A stretch of 64,000 nt of DNA from assembly GCA_016617785.1 (NCBI GenBank), contig JADILM010000003.1:992001-1056000 (forward strand). The letters run 5' to 3'. The position numbers and the translations under genes were made by a program. The DNA is from Sporobolomyces roseus. Its lineage: Eukaryota; Basidiomycota; Microbotryomycetes; Sporidiobolales; Sporidiobolaceae. Each line of letters opens with the position of its first letter. The first letter of the stretch is position 1. Shown piece by piece: positions 12,708-26,760 of the stretch. The notes beneath the pieces were generated by a model. It was not told where the DNA came from. It searched no databases and was given only the letters and a program-made list of their open reading frames with translations.

Positions 12708-13860
12708 TCATGAGTTGTTGCACTCGTAAGATCCGTCGAACTCGAAAAACGGTGGTCTACTGCTGTCCATCCCGTCACGCCTCTTCGCTGCCCATTCAAA
12801 CTTGTCGAGAAGAAACCATCCTCCTGTCGCTTCGTTCATCCCCTCGATGCCGCCGTAGATCACGACCTTTTCGATATTGACTAATTCCTCTCCTTCCTTG
12901 ACCTTGTACAACCCTTGCAATTTCCAGATTACACGATTGTCGACGAGTATTGCTCGTCGCTCGATGTGAAGAGTCTTGATCCTTAGTCCGACTGAGTATT
13001 GAAGGAGTCGCATTAAGATTTCGCTTTCAAATCCTTGCAGAGAGAGATGTTCGAGATTCGTCATTGAGCTGGCTTTGAGGACTACAAATCCGTTGTCGTC
13101 GCGAGGGTACGCTAATGCGAGTGTACGGATCTGAGGCAACACGCCGTTGAAGACCTTGACGAACGTCGTGAGCAGGTGATTGGAGTAACGTAAATCGATA
13201 GCGAGGTGGACTAGCTTCGGCATCGACTGGGGAGTGAATAGTGTGGGTAGGAGGTGCGACCTTGAAGGACTGGCGAAAGAGCAGTAGAAAGAGAGGCGTC
13301 GTAGATTCGGAAAAGACGGCTCGCGGTTTTCGTTCCAGTACCAACAGCCTTCGAGCCGAAGTGTTTCGAGGTCTGCAGAAGAGCACTATCCGGTAATGTC
13401 AGCTTCGTCGGGGGCAATAGAGGGTGATTGACTAAGACTTGCGGACGAAACCGTCCAATCCGAGGAAGTCGACCGCGATGGGATTATGCTCGCAGCCCAG
13501 AATGTCTAGAGTAACGAGACTTGTCCACCCTTGAAGTACCCACGAGTTTCTGTACTCGCTGCGTCGAGGATCGCGAAGTGGATCGGTGTCGATGAGGTGG
13601 AAATGCTCAGACTTCGCGGCGAGAAAGGGAGCTTGAGCAAGTGTTTGACGGAGTGATCCCTGAGGGTTCGAGAAATCCCACGTGACCTCCTTCGGTAATA
13701 AAGCTTGAGCGATGGATCTGAAGGAAGAGTGAACGAGTGCGAGGCAGCAGAGAGTAGCTGAACGAGAGCGAGCCTGTTCGTCCGTTCGAGAAGGGAGGTT
13801 GCCGGCAGCTTGCTCAAAGATATCGAGCAGGAGTTCCGGAGGGAGACAGGTGAAGAACAT
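12708..13860 (-). CDS. F-box protein with leucine-rich-repeat-like C-terminus
   Basis: This is a predicted F-box protein, a substrate adaptor of SCF ubiquitin ligases. The N-terminus MFFTCLPPELLLDIFEQAAG has the LPxELLLxI pattern of an F-box, followed by LALVHSSFRSIAQALL. The body shows repeated leucine-rich strand patterns such as LETLRLEGCWYW, LRRLSFYC, KLVHLAIDLRYS, LEHLSLQGFES and IKTLHIERRAI, typical of fungal F-box/LRR proteins. The first exon runs from 13860 to about 13450. The best in-frame intron starts at a GTTTCG donor there and ends at the ctgcag before 13376. The protein ends EFDGSYECNNS. No specific substrate can be inferred. Confidence 0.75.
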
Positions 13861-14913
13861 GGCGATGTAGTGACGAAGAGGAAGAAAGGCTGTGAGGCCT
13901 CGGAGAAAAAGGAGAAGTCAGCGAAACTCGAGAGACTCGTGAGGTGAAGATGGACGAACGCTCGCGAGACTCAGAGATCGAGCGTAATATCTTCCGTTTT
14001 GAGAGACTCGGCGAGCGGAGGCGACGGAGGAAGTGCTTTGGGATAGCGAACGCGAGTCAACGACACGAGACGTAACCGGAGTGAACGAAAGGGACGAGCG
14101 CTTACAGCAGTTGACGTACAGAAGAGCGGAACCTCCGTTCGATATCGAGGATGGAAAGTGAATGGAAGGAAAGAGAGAGCTGAAGAGAGACGATCTGAAT
14201 CGGTTCGATTCGAACGCCGCGGAACTCCGAAGTCCTCTGAGACGCCGTCAAAGCTCAGAGACTGATGCAGGGTACTGTAGGAATATTAAGAGTAGACGAG
14301 ACGGGCGGACTCTGCCTCAGCGAAGAAAACGAGGTCGAGCAAACGAAAAAAGTCGAAATCCATTTATTACTGACCATCGATCTCTCGAGCGAGCGGTGAC
14401 AGCCCTCAGTGAGCTAGTGACAGGTTGAGTAGGAAGGCAAGTCGAACGTCGAAGCCAGACGGAGAAAAAGCGAGGAGAATTCACCTTGTGGTCGTGAGCA
14501 TCGTTTTTTTTCTTTCGCTGAGTCTTGCTTCGACCGTCTCTGTCTACATCCTCCCACTCTGCTACAGCCTCGAGTGACAGTGCGCTTCGGTAAGTAGCAG
14601 GATGACCACTGGAAATGTCGGAAATATGAGGATACCTTTACGGGATACGATAGGATGCAGCAGGATGCAACGATACTTTAGAAATTTTGACGAAATTTGG
14701 CCAGATGCTGTGACTTCTCGACCTCTGACACTTCCAGAGGGAGCTTATGATACTGATGAAGTGAAGAGGGACAGGGCCAGTATCAGCGAGAGCGAGATCG
14801 AATCCGATTCTTTGGCTTCGCAAGTTTCGATCAAAGTGCAAACTCCAGGTTTGCTTTTCATACATAGTTGATAGTGATACAATGTCGATCTATTTCCCTC
14901 TTCTACTGATGAG
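13861..14913. other. 1-kb intergenic region, no gene recognised
   Basis: This lies upstream of the F-box gene and downstream of the mitochondrial ATPase gene, both on the minus strand. Open frames at about 14162-14428 and 14602-14871 have Arg/Ser-rich or mixed translations without motifs. A short T-run is present near 14504. I see no RNA gene and no repeat. Confidence 0.45.
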
Positions 14914-17257
14914 CTAGTCCTCCTTCTCTTCAGACTCTCCCGCTTTCTCGTCTCCTCCTTTCGCATCTTCCTCGTCTTCCTCCTCTTTCTTCTCGTGCTC
15001 TGGCAGCAAGTGACCGAGGCGCAGACGTAGGAATCCTCCGAGATCTCCTTCTCCAGTCTTGGCCGTGAGTTCCCTACGAAACAATCAAAGAAGTTAGCCG
15101 AAATCAAGGAGGAGGCAGAGAGAGCTTTCTTACCGAGTACGGTGAAGAGACTCGATGAAGTTGACTCGAGACATCACGTTGTCAATCTGTGACAAGGCAC
15201 GGGAGAGTTAGTCCGATATTTTCGTCGAAACAGACAAAGAGGATAGGCGTACTTGATCTTGGAAGTCTTCCTCTGCTGCGACTTCTCGGAAGACCGTCAA
15301 CATCAACCTCGAGTCTGGTCGTACAAAGTGATGCTTGTCAACATTGATAATGTGCCAAGCGTCGAGTTCGTCGATGTAATCCGGTCGAGTCATGATGAAA
15401 CGCTGTTCGCAACGAATCGACTCGGTCAGTATAGTACGATGCATGAGACTGGACGGTAACGTACAGCATCTCGGTAGTTGACTTTGATGTCCAACTCTTG
15501 CGGCAGACTATTGACTAGATCATGTTCTATCGCTTCTTCGCTTTCCATATTATCTTCATCTCGCTCGAGCTTCTTTAACATGGCTTGCGAGATTCGCGCC
15601 TTCGGATCTTCTGCTAGTTTGGCAAAATGCTGGAAGAGAAGCTGTTGTCGAACGAGAGTGTCAGCCATTCGAAACAATTTTTCGGAAAGAGAGAGTTGGG
15701 AAAGAGAGAGACCAAAGCGTACGAAGGAGCAGTAAGAAACCTTTTGTTCGTCCATGACATCGTCATCGAGATCAGGAATCAACCCGACCCTCGAATGCAA
15801 CCATTCCTTGTATTCCGCGACGAGATCCCTCGCGCTTTCCTCCAAATTATGACTCTTGACCACTTTCGACAAGAAACTCAATCTCCCTCCGACCATATCC
15901 CAGATCTTGAGTGACTGATCAGCAGTGATGGGAGGTGCGGAAGGGAAGAGTCGTTCGTGTGTTCCGGAGAGGAAAGTGTGCGTTTCGTGTGGTGTCAGAT
16001 CGCGAATCGAGAGGGTATGCATTCGAGTTGCCGATTGACGTAGGTGGCGGTAGACGGAGAAGTTGTCGGAGATGAATACCTACAGAGCCAAGAGTCAATA
16101 CGAGAAGGAGACCGGGAGGGAAGTGAGAAGCTGAACTTACAAAAGTTGCGACTCCGGAACCCGCCCTGGATCCGCACGAGAGATCAGCTTCATTCGGGTA
16201 TGCAGCGAAAATAGAACTCACCAAGCCTCCGCTCGTTGTTGTAGCATATGCAGTAATGCGTGGCCATCATCATCGTCTCGAATGAAGTGGGAGTTCTGAA
16301 TAACGAGGACAATAGGTCTCCCATGTTTCCGCCTGAATCGAATTGCGACCTTTTCCAACTTTGACAAAGCACGTTCAATATCGAGGATTGGGCCAGCCTC
16401 TCGTGGATCTCGCCGTTGGAACAATCCGGCAAAAGAATCCTAAATTCGAATCGAATTCCGGATCAGCTATCAAGCAGCGAGAAGGATGAAGAAGCGGTAT
16501 GCTTACCTCAGAGTATTCAAAATCGAGCGCTTTCCCGAGTCGCAATCGGACAACTTCTGCATCTTCGTGTGCTTCGAACATGGCGATTCCATCTGCCGAA
16601 TTATTCACCATCGCTTCTGTCACCATCGAGGTCTTACCAGTTCCTTTCGGACCGAGGAGGAGCAGATCTATCATGAGCGAGTCGTGCGTCAGTCGACAAG
16701 AACAATAGAGACATCGCAAGCCGAATGAAAAGGAGAAACTTACATTCTCCCGTTATTTCACCGTTCATAACCTTGTCGATGTAATCCTGTTCTTTCCTTC
16801 GTATCCTCCCTTTCTTGACGCTACCATCCGAATCAAATTTGCTAGCTTTCGCCAACTCCAACACTGGATCGTAACCTTTGGTGAAAGCCCTTTCCATCTT
16901 TCTCAACACTTCCCATTTGTACCAATAATGATACCCCGCTCCACTCAACGCCAAGAGAGCGATACCTGCTCCTGTTGCGAGCATGCTCTCGATCGAAGTC
17001 CTGAATCCAGAGGGACCATCGTTGCCTCCCTTCTTCCCACCATCTCCTTTTCCACCTCCTTGCCCTCCTCCTCCTCCTCCTGATGAACCTCCTTGAGATT
17101 CCTCTTGCGTGTCTTTTGAGAAATCATAATTGTTCTGCCATCCGACTTGAGGGGCGACTGCGTTGTTGACGATTGATCGAACGTGACGAGGAGCAAGAGT
17201 TGAACGAAATGGAGAGGAAGAAGAACGAAAGATCAAGAGGGGAGCTCGCGTGAGCAT
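14914..17257 (-). CDS. mitochondrial inner-membrane P-loop (AAA+/STAND-like) ATPase, fungal family
   Basis: This is a predicted mitochondrial P-loop ATPase. The N-terminus MLTRAPLLIFRSSSSPFRSTL, rich in Arg and Ser, looks like a presequence. A Gly/Lys-rich linker (about 17030-17100) follows, then one hydrophobic helix MLATGAGIALLALSGAGYHYWY, which suggests membrane anchoring. Next come LLLGPKGTGKTSM (Walker A) and a Walker-B-like strand PIVLVIQNSHFIRDDDDG with Q-N where Asp-Asp/Glu is usual. A downstream ATPase subdomain begins VFISDNFSVYRHL and contains RMHTLSIRDLTPHET, followed by helical segments including WDMVGGRLSFLSKVV. The C-terminus is a Glu/Lys-rich tail ending EKED. Several short introns interrupt it. 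It recalls Orc1/STAND-like ATPases annotated in many fungi, without a firm function. It is divergent from PMR1, with 190 bp between starts. Confidence 0.72.
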
Positions 17258-17447
17258 TCTTGGACAATCCTGTCGGAAGGCCGTATCAAAGGGAGAGAGA
17301 CAACGAGAGAGACAGAGATGTGGGGAGATTGAAAAGGAGAGAATCAAAGTTTCGAAAAAAGGGTTTCATCTTGCCTCACTCTCCCACTATTCGACTCAAA
17401 CTAGACCTACAGAATAACCCTACAGAGAGGGATCAGTAAACCCGCGA

Positions 17448-21148
<3,701 letters not shown>

Positions 21149-21154
21149 ATAGCC

Positions 21155-21178
21155 CCCTCTCTCTCTCTCTCTCTCTCG
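21155..21178. repeat. (CT)n microsatellite
   Basis: A short perfect CT dinucleotide run begins a few bases after the PMR1 stop codon, in its probable 3' UTR. It is a simple repeat with no other feature. Confidence 0.85.
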
Positions 21179-21417
21179 GTAGTCTCTCATGGGTTTCTCT
21201 CCTGCATTTATACCTCGCATTTCTCGTTCATTCTCATGAAAGTCCGGAATACCTCGAGTCGGAACACTCTGAAATAGCACGTAAGATAGTAATTGCACGG
21301 GTTTGAGAGTCGTCTCAAAGAGTGAATTCTACTTCGACCGGATACTCATCGACTTCTCTCCATTTCGTTCGATTCGTTCGATCTCCGAGAACCATCTCCT
21401 ACGCGCGAGGCACTTCA

Positions 21418-23011
21418 TCAGTCACGTTGAGCTAGACAAGAGGACAGGCAAGAACGTACAGGTGCAGGTTTGACGACTTTGCCAGTTCTCGGCTTCTTGA
21501 TCGTTTTCGCTCGTTTCCCACCTCGATAGAAGTTGCTCTTGCGAGGTTGCGATACAGGTCTGTGTGCTCAAACTACGGCTAGTCAGCTCTTGTGCGCGCT
21601 CAAACTAGCTGAGAAATTAGAACTCACTCGTCGTAATCAGTCTCTTCTTCATCCGATTCTTCCTCTCCTCCCTCAGATTCTTCCTCGATATCGCTCTCGT
21701 TCTCGACTCTGATTCTCTTCTTCCCAGCTTTCCTCGACCTCTTCGGTAGCATAGCGATTGTCCTTTCCGTCGTCATGTTTCGATCGAAACTCGAATCACT
21801 CGCGACTTCGGATAAGCTGTCCCTTCGAGGTTTGATCTGAACTGCCTTCTTCTTCTTCTTGATGTGAGCTGGAGAGAAAGAGGTAGTGTTGCGAGGGCTT
21901 GATAGGGTAGGTGAGGATAGTCGAGGTGAAGAGGGTTGCGCTTGAAGTTGTCGCTGATGAGTCGATTCCTCCTCGTCATCCGCCTCAAACTCTTCGAATC
22001 TCCCCCTCTCATCTATCTCATCTTGTTGATCATCTCTGACCGGTCGATCCTCCTTGAGTTGTTTGTCAGCTTCGATAAATCGTCTTGTCCATTCCTCGAC
22101 AGATTCTCTTCCTCTGCCTCTCGCAACTTTCGCTTTCCCCGCGTTTCCCGCCTCGAGCGCTTTGAATGACTCGAAAGGTGTATCGAGATCGAGGTGTCGA
22201 GGTTCGAGAGAAGTTTGGTGCGGTACATGACGAGACGAGGCTCCTCCGAACGAAGAGTAGCGATTTGAAAGTTGAGTAGCGAATGGATCTGATTGATAGC
22301 GAGCGGGAGCAGCAGCGAGAAAAGGTGAAGGGATAGTCGATGGTCTCGAAGCGTGAGTGGAAGGTCGAGGTGTAGGCTGTCGAGAACGAATCTCCTCAGG
22401 TAGAATAGGTTGGAAAGTCGAATTAGCGGCTGATTGGGATTGAGAAGCGAGAGAAGCTCGTTTAGCGGCTTGTTCTGCTTCTACTGCGACTCGATCGTAC
22501 TCTATGTATGAAAGCGAGGAATTGGAAGAAGCGGCGGGAGAAGCGGGTTTCTGAGGTAAAGGAGGATTCTGTTCGGTGAAAGGTTCGGGAGATGCAGCTT
22601 CTGATTTCTGACTTCGATCGGGCTGATCTCGAGGGTTGACTCCGCTTTGTCTGAGCTGTCCACTCTGTTCCCCTTGACTGTTACCTCGTTCCGATTCGAG
22701 TCCGGAAGTCTCCGCCTCGATCTGCTCCGAATCCGAACTACCGTCTTCCGACTGTTGCGTGTAGGAATTCAACACATCTTGATAGTCATCTTGTGCGTCT
22801 TGCGGCTGTGAGCGAGCTGTTTGAAGAAGAGCGACATTTTTAGCGGGGAAGAATGAGCGAGAAGTGAAAGAGGCTCACTCGAGTGGTCGGGCTCTGCTTG
22901 CATGGAATGAAGGTATTGCTTGAAGGTCGACCGTGCAAAAATCGGAGCTTTCGAGTGATTGGCGAAAGCGAGAGAAGGTTTCATCAATGCATCAATCTGC
23001 AATTCTTTCAT
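21418..23011 (-). CDS. largely disordered, charged protein with basic C-terminus, unidentified
   Basis: I do not recognise this family. The best start is MKELQIDALMKPSLAF at 23011. Exon 1 ends at DHS near 22876, and a 60-nt intron leads to RSQPQDAQDDYQDVL. The long central exon is rich in Ser, Glu, Gln and Pro. It has one predicted helical stretch, GRGRESVEEWTRRFIEADK, then an Asp/Glu-rich and Ser-rich part, a KKKKKAVQIKPRRD cluster, and acidic runs ending EEETDYDE. A last exon gives the basic tail QPRKSNFYRGGKRAKTIKKP before a TGA at 21418-21420. The basic clusters suggest nuclear localisation or nucleic-acid binding; that is inference only. The start codon is 28 bp from that of PCC1 on the opposite strand, so the leaders must overlap or be very short. 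Confidence 0.65.
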
Positions 23012-23039
23012 CCTTCTCACTCTTCCCCCGCTTCTCAAA

Positions 23040-23524
23040 ATGGCACCTAGCGACGATCCTACAGCATGGCACAACATGTGAGTAACTCTCAATCTCAACC
23101 GCTCCTCTCTCGCTGATCTCGTCCTTCTAAATCAGTTCAATCAAAATTCCATTTCCTACACCTGCCAACGCTACTCTCGTCAAGCAAGTGATCGAAGTAG
23201 ACAAGCCACTGAGACCCTCGGAGCTCAAGCGGAGTCTAGACGTCGAAGATAGCTCGCTAGTTGTGTGCGTTTCTCCTTCTCAGACTGTCTCAATTTCGCA
23301 AGCTGACAAGGTTCCCTTCCTTCAGTACTTTCCTCGCTCGCACTGTTGCACAAGCGCGAGTAGCTCTAGATCACGCTCTGTCAGATATTCAGCTAGTTGT
23401 TCAGACTATGCACAATTTCGGACCAAAGGAAATGCTTGGAGAGAAGCAAGGGGAACAGGGTGAAGAAGCTCCCTCACTTGAGGTTGGACTACAGGGCAGT
23501 TGGGGATCATTGAGGCGAGGCTGA
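23040..23524 (+). CDS. PCC1: EKC/KEOPS complex subunit Pcc1
   Basis: This is a small subunit of the KEOPS complex, which makes the t6A modification on ANN-decoding tRNAs and has links to telomeres and transcription in yeast. Three exons (23040-23077, 23136-23264, 23326-23524) join in frame: MAPSDDPTAWHN + ISIKIPFPTPANATLVKQV... + TFLARTVAQARVALDHAL. The signature features are IPFPTPANATLVKQVIEVD, the S-L-x-V strand, and the C-terminal ALSDIQLVVQTMHNFGP, which match the Pcc1/LAGE family. The length, about 121 residues, is somewhat larger than yeast Pcc1 (88 residues) because of a tail rich in Gly and Glu. The intron donor GTGCGT after LVV is non-consensus but keeps the frame. Confidence 0.88.
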
Positions 23525-24267
23525 GTGCAGAATAAGATTTAGAAGAGCGAGTTTCCATTTCGTTCTCAGAGCAATTCTCGAAAAAACTGACAATCTCACC
23601 ACTTTGATCTTAGACCTTCATAGAATGTTGTTGTACTACCACCACTATCAAGAACTTGACGTGGAAATCAAGCAATTGCAGCCGTAGAATCTTAGCGGCA
23701 GATTTCCAGCTTCAGCAATTTGACCTGGCCTGTTCAAGGCTCAGTGTCCTTGTACTGACTGTCGCTTGCTTCACTATCACTACATCAAGTTCAGCATAGC
23801 TCAATAGCCCAATTTGTGCTGGAGTCGAATCGGCACTTGTACTAAGACGGGGAGAAGGATGGTCAATTTCGTACAACTGAAGTATTGACTCGGACCTCAA
23901 AGTTACAGACTCAACCTACAAAGGCGTCATCAGGTGGGAGAATGTCTTTCAATACAGACAAGTCTGTAAAGCCGAGAGGAATCCAAATGGAGATTCACCT
24001 TGGCTTCGCAAGCAGAACAAAAGTTTGAGAGCATCCCTTCACAAACCACTGTGGAGCGCTCAATAGTCAGACCATTCAGGATTCACAAACGAGAGTACCA
24101 GGTAGAGCAGGAGATCAGTTGCACGTTTCCATGCCGGTCGAGAAAATTCCGTTTCGTTGTTTTGTTGTTTCAATGTTCCAAACTCGAAGCCCAGATTGCC
24201 TAGTAAGGCAAATGGACCAAGCTCAAATAAGTGCGGGGTAGAGGAGAACAAGAAAGTGAGACTTTCA
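23525..24267. other. intergenic, no gene recognised
   Basis: This stretch appears more AT-rich than its surroundings. Short open frames on both strands have no recognisable motifs. It likely holds the PCC1 terminator and the promoter of the next plus-strand gene. No RNA gene seen. Confidence 0.45.
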
Positions 24268-26149
24268 ATGGCAAAGATCCATTCTGTTCTTTCCTCTTCT
24301 TCTGCGCTTTCCCTTCTTCATCCTCCCACTCCACCCGCTCACATTTACACATCCTTACCACTTGCCCATTGGCGTGCTTCAATCTGGACTGCTAAACCCG
24401 TTTTGGATCAAATGACAACCTCTCCCGCTAGGTTGTCGTTGAATCCATCAAACTCAGGTTTGAGTCCATCAAAGCCTTCAATACTGCCAGCGGGATCACC
24501 AACTAGTACATGTGGTTGTCGTATGTCTTCAACACCCGCTACAAACCCTTCATTGGGCAAATTAGCAATTTCGACCTCGACAAAGAGAAAAACTCCAGAT
24601 GGCCGTAAAACAGCCTCTGCTGGCAGAAGCACGGTTCCATTGCGTGATACAAACAATCTGGTACGTTCTTCATACTCTCTCCCAACTTGAAGCTGTTTTC
24701 ATGACGGAATCGAATTACGCAATTCTTGAATACAAAAACTGAAATTGACGCCTTACTTTGATTTTTGCAGGTGCATTTCTCTTCCTCTCCCTCTTCATTC
24801 TATCACACTATGGGCAGCTGCTCACGGCTTGAATGATACGGCTACCTTTCTCACAGACTACCAATATCAATCAATACGCTCCTACGCCATCTTCACGAGT
24901 CCTTCACGCGACAAATCCGAAAGAATCCTTCACTCAACCTCATTCAGAACCTCCAATACCTTCTCCTTCAACTGCCAGCACCTCTAGTAGTTCCAGCAAT
25001 GCAACAGAACCGCGCCTTCCGCCTTCAGTAACCTCAAATGGAACTCCTCAACAACCACCTCCACTTCCACTTCCGCTCCCTCTCCCTTCCGAAGGAAGCA
25101 AGCGACGCGCATCTGCTTCACCTTCGAGAATCAAGAAGAAGATAAAGGTGAGCTCCTTCCCTTAGCAGGTGCTTATGGAGGCAGCAGTTGACCTCCTTCG
25201 CTCCTTTTAGCGTCCATCTTCCCATCAACCTCAAACAGCTCCTCTCCCCCCTTCCAACAGTACAGTTGGCCACCACAAACGCAAACCTCCTCCTCCCATC
25301 CCTCCCCTTCTTCCAGCTCATCCCTCGTATGAGGATTTCCTCCTCTGCAACCAATTCAGAACTCCCATTGTTCGACCAAGTCCTCTCTTTCGCTCTCCTT
25401 CACCTGAACTCTTTGCTCCCGTCGCTTCAACTTCCCACGCTATCCTTCCCTCTCTGCCACTCTTCCTCAACAGCAGCTCTGCCACATCTTCTCCCACCAA
25501 ATCTCCCGTCGACAGGTCTTCCTTTTCCCCATCGAACTGGGAATTCCTTGCACCGGATGTTCGACACAGAACTCATCTCTCAGATGATGAAGTACTAGAT
25601 TCAGATCATGATGAATGGGCAAAAGGTGCAGAACCTTCAAAACATGATATCAAGTCGATACCGGAGCGATTCGAGGAAAGGAGTCTCAACCCTTGGACAA
25701 CTCAACCTGCTGTCAAGTATTGGATGAACTCGAGGGAGATGGAACCTTTACCTTATGCATGGGATCAAGGACCTATGCGAGCGACAGAGGAGAGGGAAAG
25801 GAAGGAGGAAGAAGAAAAGGCAAGGAGGAGAAAGAGGAAAGGGAAGGAAAGGGTGATAGCAAGAGAGAAGGACGGAGTGAGAGATATGGTGATACGGGAT
25901 GGAGGGGATCAGAGTGAATCAAGAGAGAGGAAGGAGAAGAAACCTTTCCTTGAGAGGTTGAAGATGTTTTATGATATTGACGAACCATTCACGGACGATG
26001 AAGAGATAGAAGAGGAGCTGGATGCGGAAGGAGCCATTGGGCTAGCGGCGTTAGCGAGGCCATTCATCAGACAGGAGAGGGATCGGAGGAAACGACGGAG
26101 GCAGAAAGGGAAAGAGACCGAGGGAGAGAGTTCAGATGATTCAGAGTGA
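24268..26149 (+). CDS. low-complexity protein with conserved-looking charged C-terminal half, unidentified
   Basis: I do not recognise this protein. It begins MAKIHSVLSSSSALSLL at 24268. Exon 1 ends DTNNL at about 24659. A roughly 200-nt intron leads to TTNINQYAPTPSSRVL near 24857 in the same phase, and exon 2 ends IKKKIK at about 25147. A third exon opens RPSSHQPQTAPLPPSN and runs to the stop at 26147-26149. The first half is Ser/Thr/Pro-rich, with short basic groups such as KRKTPDGRK and KRRASASPSRIKKK that could be nuclear localisation signals. The second half looks more ordered: NWEFLAPDVRHRTHLSDDE, ERSLNPWTTQPAVKYWMNS, then a basic coiled stretch, KKPFLERLKMFYDIDEPF and an acidic segment. 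The first intron is longer than most here, so its borders need transcript support. Confidence 0.62.
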
Positions 26150-26760
26150 GGAGATGATTGAAGGGAACAAGGAAGAGATAGATTTGCTTGCTTTTTGTGT
26201 TTTGTCCAGTCTTACGAATAGTTCTCTCGAAGTACCGTTGTTGTACAATTTTGCATTTACCATACTCTCTCTGTCGTTCACTTCCCCACTTGCATCACTA
26301 CGCTGTCTGCTCTCCGAGTGAATAGCTTCACTGATCAAATCTGACTTGTTGCAAAGATTGACTAGCTTCTCATGCTCTCACCTGATACATCCGAGCTTTT
26401 TAGCTCTACAGCAATTCAACTCTGTTGTTCGGAGAAGAATTTCTGCCCCAAGAAGCTCTGTCCAGCTTGGCAAATGTTTTCATCCGTCGAAGGGAAATGA
26501 TTTGACATTGTCCTCCCCTCAACTCAATTGGCTCGCCCTCTCTCAAGCCCTCAAGTCATGTCAGATAGCTCACAAGACTTACAAACTTTCGAGCGAACGC
26601 AAGCTTTTTCTTGAATGATACAAAAAGAGGGAGAAATTGCAGTGCAGTAAAAGCTAGAGTGATATCAACAAGCAAGGTAGAGAGGGAAGAGAGGGTACTG
26701 GAAGAGGAGGTGGGTATGGTAAAGCGGGAAAGAGAGGGTATTTTCAAGCGAAGGGTATTT
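26150..26760. other. convergent 3'-end spacer
   Basis: This lies between the stop codons of two converging genes, the disordered protein (plus) and DNA ligase IV (minus). It probably consists of their 3' UTRs. No coding or RNA feature recognised. Confidence 0.5.

Noticed and set aside
14162..14871. Two plus-strand open frames of about 90 codons.
   Set aside because: Translations are Arg/Ser-rich or featureless, with no homology-like motifs and no sensible splice partners.
24771..24856. Extra small exon between the two halves of the disordered gene, starting at the gcag before 24771.
   Set aside because: In the required phase it runs into a stop (CTT GAA TGA), whereas one longer intron to 24857 keeps the frame.
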